From Zavarzinella sp. (GTDB lineage Bacteria > Planctomycetota > Planctomycetia > Gemmatales > Gemmataceae), in contig JAWKTI010000002.1 of the NCBI GenBank assembly GCA_041399155.1, positions 682,001 through 746,000 of the forward strand: a DNA stretch of 64,000 nucleotides, read 5' to 3'. Made by a program: the position numbers and the translations under genes. Within the stretch, counting starts at the first letter, position 1, and the number at the start of each line of letters is the position of its first letter. Below the pieces are notes generated by a model. That model saw only the letters and a list, made by a program, of their open reading frames with translations, did not search any database and was not told the origin of the DNA. Below, piece by piece: positions 1 to 6,918 of the stretch.

Positions 1-5
1 CAGCC

Positions 6-1505
6 CTATCGGAATATACCCAATGCTGGGCTATCGTACGGGATGCTTACTGAGAAAGTAACTGTGGTGCCACTCCTGGAAATCGAGGCACTCTCCGCCA
101 TTTCACGTTTTTGTTTGTCGGGCTCGCCTGCTCCAAGTCCTTTCTTTTCTTTTTCCATATTTTCTTCACCTTCTTTTACAGCAGCAGAAGCTTCTTCGGT
201 TGTTGTAAAATTCGTGATAAACTTGAGTTTTGCCGAACTGCTCGAAAATTCGATTGCCATAATGTTAAACGTAGTGTTTCTTGTCCCTTTCATAGGACTT
301 AATACCTTTGCATAATGGCCAACTGCTATTTGATAACTGTCACAGCCACTAATCTCATCAAATGCTTCTTTTAAGTCTTCCGGGATTGTCACTTCGGATC
401 CTTTATCCATTAATTGTTTCAGTGTGCCTTCATTAGAAGCAACTACGCCAAATCCAGTTTTCGGGAAGTAAGCATAACCACCACCTGCATTTAATCGAAA
501 GTATGTAAGGTCATTGTGCTTTATTTCAGTAGCCTTATCTTTTTTGCAAGCTTCCCCACTGAGATTACTGCTTCCCTTTAGAATCACTAACTTGCCAACA
601 CTATTCCTACAACCTACTTCATAAACTTCATCAATATCTTCTTCTTTCACGCCAAGACCTGGCGGCAAATCTTCAAACTTCTCCTTGTTTTTTATTGCAT
701 CAATGCCGCGGATTTTCTTTAAGTTCGTGTAGTTAACGCTTTCTGTTTCCAATGGCATCCAGCGGGTGATTTCGCTGCCGGGGCCGCCACCGGAGAAGAA
801 CAGATAATAGGCCAGAAAAGCCATTCCGCCCAGTAGCAGTACTCCACCCACTGCACCACCAATCAGGACGAGCGGGTTCAGGCCGCCTTTTTTTCTTGTT
901 TTGGATTTATTCTTTGATTTTCCACGTGGGCGGTCATCATCTTCAAAGTCGTCGTCATCGTCGTACGCTGCCCGCCCTTTTTTTCCACGTGGGCGGTCAT
1001 CATCTTCAAAGTCGTCGTCATCGTCGTACGCTGCCCGCCCTTTTTTCTTTCGTGGGCGATCATCCTCATCATCTTCATCTGCTGCCGCGCGACTTGATTT
1101 CTTCCGCCGTGGGCGGTCGTCTTCATCATCTTCGTCTTCATCCCGCGAACGCTTTTTGCTGGGCCGATCATCATCCGACTTGCTGCCGAAATTGAACTGC
1201 GATGCTGCCTCAGAAGGTTTTTTCTTCTTTTTGGGTGCAGGCTCATCGTCGTCGATTAATTCAGGCTCCATGATCTCGTCGTCGTCCACCATTTCCGGTT
1301 CGAAAACATCTTCTTCCACGGGTTTTCGTGGCTTCGGTGCTGGTGCTGGTTTTGTTTGTGCAGCCAATTCCTCTTCCGAGGGAGAATCGTGTTCCGTCAC
1401 AATAATCGTTTTGCAGGCTGGGCAGGTAATTCGCCTGCCTGCGGGCACAACCGCGTTCGATTTTAACTTTGCGGAACAATTTGGACAAACGACAACGTAT
1501 GGCAT
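6..1505 (-). CDS. Zinc-ribbon, charged-repeat, single-pass membrane protein
   Basis: Protein of 499 residues. The N-terminus has two CxxC pairs (C7/C10 and C28/C31), the MJ0042-type zinc ribbon that planctomycetes often place at the start of membrane proteins. Residues about 80-205 are a highly charged linker of Asp/Glu runs alternating with Arg/Lys, including two identical 21-residue units (residues about 153-195). One hydrophobic helix at about 209-236 should anchor it, followed by a roughly 260-residue domain I do not recognise, probably extracytoplasmic. The start was placed at the ATG at 1505 because a GGGGGAG ribosome site lies just upstream; an in-frame upstream start would add 22 residues of poor quality. 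Function unknown. It is divergent from the LarA-like gene. Confidence 0.75.
   Translation of the reverse strand: MPYVVVCPNCSAKLKSNAVVPAGRRITCPACKTIIVTEHDSPSEEELAAQTKPAPAPKPRKPVEEDVFEPEMVDDDEIMEPELIDDDEPAPKKKKKPSEAASQFNFGSKSDDDRPSKKRSRDEDEDDEDDRPRRKKSSRAAADEDDEDDRPRKKKGRAAYDDDDDFEDDDRPRGKKGRAAYDDDDDFEDDDRPRGKSKNKSKTRKKGGLNPLVLIGGAVGGVLLLGGMAFLAYYLFFSGGGPGSEITRWMPLETESVNYTNLKKIRGIDAIKNKEKFEDLPPGLGVKEEDIDEVYEVGCRNSVGKLVILKGSSNLSGEACKKDKATEIKHNDLTYFRLNAGGGYAYFPKTGFGVVASNEGTLKQLMDKGSEVTIPEDLKEAFDEISGCDSYQIAVGHYAKVLSPMKGTRNTTFNIMAIEFSSSSAKLKFITNFTTTEEASAAVKEGEENMEKEKKGLGAGEPDKQKREMAESASISRSGTTVTFSVSIPYDSPALGIFR
921..1046. repeat. Perfect 63-bp tandem duplication inside a coding region
   Basis: Two head-to-tail 63-bp copies (921-983 and 984-1046) are identical in every base. 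Each encodes a 21-residue unit with a run of five Asp followed by FEDDD and basic residues, in the charged linker of the zinc-ribbon membrane protein. Identity at silent positions suggests a recent duplication or ongoing homogenisation. A third, more diverged Arg/Asp-rich unit follows on the coding strand's upstream side. Confidence 0.9.
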
Positions 1506-1683
1506 GATTTCTCCCCCAAGGCAGTTGCGAGAACAAGCGGTTATTATGAGGTGTTTCGCTCGAAAATGCAAATCATTCCAGTACTCGTCAAATTCTCATT
1601 TAATTTTCATACTTATCATCGCAACACTTTTCGTGGGTGGCACTTCGTATCTTAAATTGCACTGGATTCAGGAGTGCTGGGCA

Positions 1684-2967
1684 ATGTTACATTTTGCGGA
1701 AGGATCGTCGGAAACCGTTATTGATCAGGAACTTACAGAAAATTTACTCCAACAGATGCTGGGGAATCTGCAACGCAGCAAACCCTTGAAGCGTGTGCTG
1801 TTGATCCCACCTGATATTACCCGGTGGCATTCCGGTGCCGGCCCACTGACGGTGCGGTTATTTGAATTATTGCACGGTAGTGCAGATGTTTTTGTGTTGC
1901 CAGCACTCGGCACTCATGAAGAAATGAACGAGGAAGAGCGGCACCGCATGTTCCCTGGGATTCCCGACGATCGATTCCGTGTGCACCACTGGCGGAACAA
2001 TGTGGATCCACTCGGTGAAATCCCACCGGAGCGGGTGCGGGAACTTTCGGAAAACAAACTGCATTTTTCTGCGCAAGTCCTTCTCAGTAAAGTAATTACG
2101 CAAGAACCGTGGGATGCCATTATTTCCATTGGACAACTGGTGCCCCACGAAGTGATCGGCATCGCCAACCACAATAAGAACATTTTTGTGGGATGTGGTG
2201 GAAAAGACCTGATCAACAAATCCCACTGGTTGGGTGCGGTCTATGGCATGGAACGGATCATGGGGCGAGCACGCACGCCGGTGCGGGATATGCTGAACGA
2301 TGCTTCCCGCCGATTTGCGACCAATCTGCCTATCCATTATCTGCTGACGGTGCGAGGACGTGATGTACTGGGCAAGATTGTTACTCGCGGGTTATTCGCT
2401 GGCGACGATGAAGAATGCTACCTCCGCGGTGCGGAATTGGCACGCGAAGTGAACATCAATTATCTGGAGCGAGAGCCCCACAAAGTGGTGGTTTATCTGG
2501 AACCGGAAGAGTTTAAATCGACCTGGCTGGGGAATAAGGCTGTCTATCGCACGCGGATGGCAATTGCAGATGAGGGAGAGCTCATTATTCTGGCACCCGG
2601 TGTGCGGATGTTTGGTGAAGATGCGGAAATTGATCGTCTGATTCGGCAGTTTGGCTACCGTGGCACCTCCACCACATTGGAAGCAGTGGAATCGCATCCG
2701 GAATTGGCAGAAAATTTGTCTGCCGCCGCCCACCTGATTCATGGTTCCAGCGAAGGGCGATTCCGTGTTACCTACTGTCCTGGATATCTAACAGAAGATG
2801 AAATACGTGGCGTGGGGTTCAATTATCTGGATCTGGCCACAGCGATGGCACAATATCCCCCCACGGAGTTGAAGGATGGTTGGAACAGCTGGCGGGGAGA
2901 GGAAATTTTCTTTGTTTCTAACCCAGGCCTCGGTTTGTGGGGCACCAAAGCCCGTTTTGGTGCCTAA
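1684..2967 (+). CDS. LarA-like (DUF2088) protein, lactate racemase family
   Basis: Protein of 427 residues, close to the usual LarA length. LarA enzymes racemise 2-hydroxy acids with a nickel-pincer nucleotide tethered to a lysine. Visible family motifs are PPDITRWHS near the N-terminus, ALGTHEEMNEEE (His78) and VPHEVIG (His155). K165 and H181 keep the H-(10)-K-(16)-H spacing of the known metal/cofactor site. The glycine-rich GFSGGxK loop is replaced by GIANHNK, so the substrate or the cofactor need may differ. No larB, larC or larE maturation genes are in the window. The start is the ATG at 1684 preceded by AGGAG; the open frame upstream is antisense to the neighbour and is not part of this gene. 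Cytosolic. Confidence 0.75.
   Translation: MLHFAEGSSETVIDQELTENLLQQMLGNLQRSKPLKRVLLIPPDITRWHSGAGPLTVRLFELLHGSADVFVLPALGTHEEMNEEERHRMFPGIPDDRFRVHHWRNNVDPLGEIPPERVRELSENKLHFSAQVLLSKVITQEPWDAIISIGQLVPHEVIGIANHNKNIFVGCGGKDLINKSHWLGAVYGMERIMGRARTPVRDMLNDASRRFATNLPIHYLLTVRGRDVLGKIVTRGLFAGDDEECYLRGAELAREVNINYLEREPHKVVVYLEPEEFKSTWLGNKAVYRTRMAIADEGELIILAPGVRMFGEDAEIDRLIRQFGYRGTSTTLEAVESHPELAENLSAAAHLIHGSSEGRFRVTYCPGYLTEDEIRGVGFNYLDLATAMAQYPPTELKDGWNSWRGEEIFFVSNPGLGLWGTKARFGA
2941..2964 (+). terminator. Possible terminator hairpin at the end of the larA-like gene
   Basis: A perfect 9-bp inverted repeat (GGCACCAAA, six-base loop, TTTGGTGCC) covers the last codons and abuts the TAA stop. Only a weak T-rich stretch follows (CTGTTTTATAT), so this may be a rho-independent terminator or simply a 3' stabilising hairpin. 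Confidence 0.4.
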
Positions 2968-3020
2968 CAATCTGTTTTATATCACATTATTTATATTTTA
3001 AATAGATTATATTACAATTT

Positions 3021-3042
3021 GATTGTGTCGTTCGGCACAATC
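3021..3042. promoter_or_regulatory. Dyad in the AT-rich leader of the chemosensory operon
   Basis: GATTGTG and CACAATC flank TCGTTCGG; with a T-G wobble and an inner CG pair the dyad can fold as a nine-pair stem. It sits 120 bp before the MCP start and directly after a very AT-rich block (about 2979-3018) that could hold the promoter. It could be an operator or a leader hairpin. No specific regulator can be named. Confidence 0.35.
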
Positions 3043-3160
3043 CGTTCGATTGTATCGCCCCACTGACTAGAAAAATCCAAAGTTCTTTCCTTTTTTGCCT
3101 TAATTACCCAGCTTCGCCAATGTAAACTAGGAAAATCACTCTCATTAGAACTGTAACATC

Positions 3161-4813
3161 ATGAGTCGTAACCAAAATACCAGCGTGCGGTTTCGCCTGC
3201 TGATGCTGCTGATCACTGCACTGACTGCCAATATTCTGATCCTGATCTTTTCGTGGTATTTTTCACTGCGTTTTCGTGTCAGCGGTCCCATTTCACAGGA
3301 CAGTGAAGCAGCCCGAAAATTACTGGCAGATTCACAGCCAACTTCTCTGTACATTTCAGAAGCGTACATTCTGATCAGTGAAATGGAATTAGCCACCGAC
3401 CAAAGCTTTGTGCGTAAGGAAATCGAAAAATTAAAAGATTATGAGGCAGCGTACACGGAAGCACGCAATTACTGGCTGCAGGCTATCCCAGACAGCCCCA
3501 AGCGGGAAATCATCAAGAAAGAACTGCACGAACCTGCAAAAGAATTTTTCAGGTTGGCACGTGAAGAATATGTCCCACTGGTATTGAAAGGTGGGGAGGA
3601 TCGAGCCAAGGCCACGACATTGTTTCGTGAAAAGATGCGGCCCGAATTTGTTGCACATCGCGTTGCAGTAGATGAGATGGTGCGTCAAGCAACTGCAACT
3701 GCTGAAGAACTAAAGGAAAACGCTGCTGATAATAGCACCAACTGGCTGATTGCAATGGCGATTGTAAATGCTGCTGTGATTATTGCCATTCTATATGCAG
3801 GTATGGTGACAACTCGTCGCATTGTTCAACCGATTACACAACTGATCAATGCTGTCAACACAATGGCCCGAGGTGATGCCGATCTGACGGCACGCGTCGA
3901 AGTCAAATCGAATGATGAAATCGGCCAGTTGGGCACTGCGATCAATGACTTGATTATGAAAATACAGGGGATCGTTGTCAGCATTCGTGAATCGTGCGTG
4001 AAATTGTTGTCGACTTCGTCCCAGATCAATTCCACTGCTAAAAAGCAGGAATCAACGGTCCATCAACTGGGCAGTTCCACCACCCAGATCGCCGCAGCGG
4101 TGCGGGAAATTTCCGCCACCTCAATAGATCTGTCTGGCACGATGGATGATGTTTCAGACCGAGCGAATCATGCTGCGATGCTGGCAAATACCGGCAGAAA
4201 TCAGTTGGGCACTATGGAGCGAACGATGCACCAACTAGTGGACTCGACTTCCACAATTTCTTCCAAATTGTCATTGATTCGGGAAAAAGCCGACAACATT
4301 AATGTGGTAGTCACCACCATCACCAAAGTGGCAGACCAGACGAACCTGCTGTCGATTAACGCTGCAATTGAAGCGGAAAAAGCGGGGGATTACGGACGAG
4401 GTTTTCTGGTAGTGGCACGTGAAATCCGTCGCCTGGCAGATCAGACAGCCGTGGCTACCTTGGATATCGAAAATATAGTCCGCCACATGCAGGATGCCGT
4501 ATCTGCTGGTGTGATGCAGATGGATCAGTTCAGCGACGAAGTTCAAAGTGGCGTCGGTAAGGTGGGCCAGATTAACCAGCAAACCACCGAAATTATTGAT
4601 GAAGTTCGCGTGCTGTCCGAACGGTTCAAAACGATTACCGAGGGGATGAAAAACCAGACGATCGGTGCTCAGCAGATCAGTGAGGCAATGGTCACCGTCT
4701 CTGGTGGGGCGAAAGATACCTCCCACTCACTGGTTCAGTTTCAGCAATCGACGGAAGAATTGCGACACGCCATTGAGATGCTTAATCAGGAAATTGGCCA
4801 ATTCAAGGTCTAA
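3161..4813 (+). CDS. Methyl-accepting chemotaxis protein, WspA-like
   Basis: Transmembrane chemoreceptor of 550 residues and first gene of the chemosensory operon. A membrane helix lies at about 10-35, followed by an extracytoplasmic mostly helical sensor region (about 36-190), a second membrane helix (about 193-217), a HAMP domain (IVQPITQLINAVN..., about 220-272) and a cytoplasmic signalling coiled coil. The hairpin tip reads DQTNLLSINAAIEAEKAGD and continues GRGFLVVAREIRRLADQT. The AEKAG and VVAREIRRLADQTA wording is that of WspA-type receptors and not of the AARAGE tips usual in flagellar receptors. It should sense a surface or envelope signal and control CheA through CheW. The next gene begins 12 bp downstream. 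Confidence 0.9.
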   Translation: MSRNQNTSVRFRLLMLLITALTANILILIFSWYFSLRFRVSGPISQDSEAARKLLADSQPTSLYISEAYILISEMELATDQSFVRKEIEKLKDYEAAYTEARNYWLQAIPDSPKREIIKKELHEPAKEFFRLAREEYVPLVLKGGEDRAKATTLFREKMRPEFVAHRVAVDEMVRQATATAEELKENAADNSTNWLIAMAIVNAAVIIAILYAGMVTTRRIVQPITQLINAVNTMARGDADLTARVEVKSNDEIGQLGTAINDLIMKIQGIVVSIRESCVKLLSTSSQINSTAKKQESTVHQLGSSTTQIAAAVREISATSIDLSGTMDDVSDRANHAAMLANTGRNQLGTMERTMHQLVDSTSTISSKLSLIREKADNINVVVTTITKVADQTNLLSINAAIEAEKAGDYGRGFLVVAREIRRLADQTAVATLDIENIVRHMQDAVSAGVMQMDQFSDEVQSGVGKVGQINQQTTEIIDEVRVLSERFKTITEGMKNQTIGAQQISEAMVTVSGGAKDTSHSLVQFQQSTEELRHAIEMLNQEIGQFKV

Positions 4814-4825
4814 GTAGGATCAGCC

Positions 4826-5293
4826 ATGCTGGTGGTAACTTTTCAAATCGGCGAGCATCGAATTGCCATGGACATTCGTCAGATTGTTCAGGTAATCCCG
4901 TGTATTCCCGTACGACCGGTCGCTTTTTCCGCCACGTGGCAGACAGGTGTGATTATTTTTCGAGGCAATGTCATTCCCATTGTCGATCTGGCACTGGTTT
5001 TTGGCGTGGAAAGTTGCCCTTCACGACTGTCGACTCGAATTATTCTCGTGGAAACAGACCACCTGGGCCGTTCTATGATCGTGGGCCTGTTGGCGGCACA
5101 GGTTTCTGATGTCACATCGATGGAAGAAAGCCATGCGAAGCATTTTAAGGAGTTGCCAACCGATGCTGGTACGCAGCCCAGTCTTGGGAAGGTCATTCTG
5201 GATGATGTGGGGATTCTCAATCTTGCCCATGTGAACCAACTGCTGTCCACCGCAATGCGGGATCAACTGTCTCGCTTTCAGGAGGTCGCATGA
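4826..5293 (+). CDS. CheW-like coupling protein
   Basis: Protein of 155 residues made of one CheW domain (MLVVTFQIGEHRIAMDIRQI at the N-terminus, then GVIIFRGNVIPIVDLA, the hallmark CheW strand-turn-strand). It should link the receptor tip to the P5 domain of CheA in the cytoplasm, as WspB does in pseudomonads. The gene starts 12 bp after the MCP gene and its TGA overlaps the cheR ATG by four bases (ATGA), which indicates translational coupling. There is no insertion or extra domain. The C-terminal LSTAMRDQLSRFQEVA helix is a little longer than usual. Confidence 0.88.
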   Translation: MLVVTFQIGEHRIAMDIRQIVQVIPCIPVRPVAFSATWQTGVIIFRGNVIPIVDLALVFGVESCPSRLSTRIILVETDHLGRSMIVGLLAAQVSDVTSMEESHAKHFKELPTDAGTQPSLGKVILDDVGILNLAHVNQLLSTAMRDQLSRFQEVA

Positions 5294-6918
5294 GCAGCAC
5301 CAACAACAGCATTCATGAATTATTAATCAATCGACTGGGACTGAATCCCGAAGCACTTGGTGAGCACGCCATCACCCAACGGGTGGGGGAATTGCTGCAG
5401 CAATATCAGGTTGAAGACGAGCCCCAGTTGGTGCGTCACTTTCGTGAGCATCCCAACGAATTCATGAGATTTGTGGATAGCATTCTGGTCCCTGAATCGT
5501 GGTTTTTTCGGCAGAAAGCTGTTTTCGACCATTTTGCCCAATTTGTCACCAAAAAGATACACGAATTACATCCTGCCCGCCCGTATCGAATTCTTTCCGC
5601 AGGTTGCAGCAGTGGGGAAGAACCCTACTCCATTGCCATCAGTCTCTTGCGTGCAGGGATCACGGGAGATCACTTCCAGGTCTTAGGCATCGATCTGAGT
5701 GCGTCCAGTATCCTTACTGCTCAGCGTGCCACCTACGGTGATTTTGCTTTTCGGGAAACCACCCCTGATGTCAAGGACATGTATTTTACGCAATTGGATA
5801 GCCACCATTGGCAATTGCGACCTGCCGTGCAGAAATTGGTGCATTTCCGCCAGACCAGCCTACTCGACCCGTTGTTTCTGGGCGATGAATCTCATTTTGA
5901 TGCGATTTTCTGTCGAAATGTGCTTATCTATCTTACTCAGAAAGCACGTCGTGAAGCAGCAAAACACCTGTATGACCATTTGAAAGACGGTGGCCTCCTG
6001 ATCGTTGGTCAGGCGGAATCGAATGAACTGAAGACCTTTTCGTGGGCACCCAGCGATGGCAATCGATTAGGAATTTTTCAGAAATCGGGTTCAAGCACTT
6101 CATCATCCACAGTCAAACCTGTGGAATCAGCGCAAGTGCCTGCTGAAGAGGCATTTCGGTCAACAAAGCCCTCATCCTACGGTAGTAGTCAGGCAGTGCG
6201 ACGTTCGGCAATCCAGCGCAGGCTGAGTTCCAGATCTTTGGAAGTGCTGGAGAACCACGATCCCACGGATGCACCCAGTGATTGCTGGAACTCGATTGGC
6301 GTGTGGGGAAATCAGCAATGCCCCCGCCTGGTGCAGGAAATTCACTGCCAGAATTGTTCCGTATATGTGAAGGCGGGCCGCACCTTTCTGTCTGGCAGAC
6401 CACCTGCAGGCTATTTGCAGGAATGGTCGGAACGACTTTCCCAACCAGCCACTGAAGAAACTGAAGCACTGGAAAGCATTCTCATTTTTCGGCTGAGAAG
6501 CGAATGGTTGGGCTGGCCGGTACGCAGTCTGGTGGAAATTACTACGCCGAAGCCATTCCACCGCATTCCACACCGTGGGGGGATTTTAGAAGGCTTGCTG
6601 AATATTCGCGGGGAATTGCACCTGACCGTGCGTATGGAAGAATTACTGGGATTGGCTGGTAACTCGAGAGAAACCCACATTACAGGCAGTAGTCGATTGA
6701 TTGTTACTGGCCGAAAACCGGAAGAATACTGGGCTTTTCTGGCTGATGAAATTGATCGGGTGTGGCGATTTCCAAAATCAGTCCTGAGTTCCCTTCCACT
6801 GACTGTTGGTCAGCGTGGAGCCAGATTTACCAAAGGTGTCTTGCATTGGGATCAACGAAGTGCCGGGCTACTCGATGAGGACAGAGTTTTTGAAGCTCTG
6901 AGTACAGCAATCCAATGA
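5290..6918 (+). CDS. CheR methyltransferase fused to a C-terminal CheW domain
   Basis: Protein of 542 residues. Residues about 1-270 form a CheR chemoreceptor glutamate methyltransferase: ESWFFRQKAVFDHF substrate-side motif, SAGCSSGEEPYSIAISLL for S-adenosylmethionine binding, and FDAIFCRNVLIYL. A Ser/Pro-rich linker (about 270-330) follows. Residues about 385-535 read as a CheW-like fold (ILIFRLRSEWLGWPVRSLVE, then LLNIRGELHLTVRMEELLGL). In Wsp systems WspC (CheR-TPR) and WspD (CheW) are separate adjacent proteins; here the TPR part is missing and the two activities are joined. The gene overlaps cheW and cheA by four bases at each end, so all three are probably co-translated. Expected role: receptor methylation and recruitment into the signalling array. 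Confidence 0.85.
   Translation: MSSTNNSIHELLINRLGLNPEALGEHAITQRVGELLQQYQVEDEPQLVRHFREHPNEFMRFVDSILVPESWFFRQKAVFDHFAQFVTKKIHELHPARPYRILSAGCSSGEEPYSIAISLLRAGITGDHFQVLGIDLSASSILTAQRATYGDFAFRETTPDVKDMYFTQLDSHHWQLRPAVQKLVHFRQTSLLDPLFLGDESHFDAIFCRNVLIYLTQKARREAAKHLYDHLKDGGLLIVGQAESNELKTFSWAPSDGNRLGIFQKSGSSTSSSTVKPVESAQVPAEEAFRSTKPSSYGSSQAVRRSAIQRRLSSRSLEVLENHDPTDAPSDCWNSIGVWGNQQCPRLVQEIHCQNCSVYVKAGRTFLSGRPPAGYLQEWSERLSQPATEETEALESILIFRLRSEWLGWPVRSLVEITTPKPFHRIPHRGGILEGLLNIRGELHLTVRMEELLGLAGNSRETHITGSSRLIVTGRKPEEYWAFLADEIDRVWRFPKSVLSSLPLTVGQRGARFTKGVLHWDQRSAGLLDEDRVFEALSTAIQ

Noticed and set aside
901..1683. Long open frame upstream of and continuous with the larA-like gene
   Set aside because: It lies antisense to the zinc-ribbon gene and encodes Ser-rich and Arg-rich low-complexity sequence from the repeats. 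The ribosome site and the LarA fold support starting at 1684.
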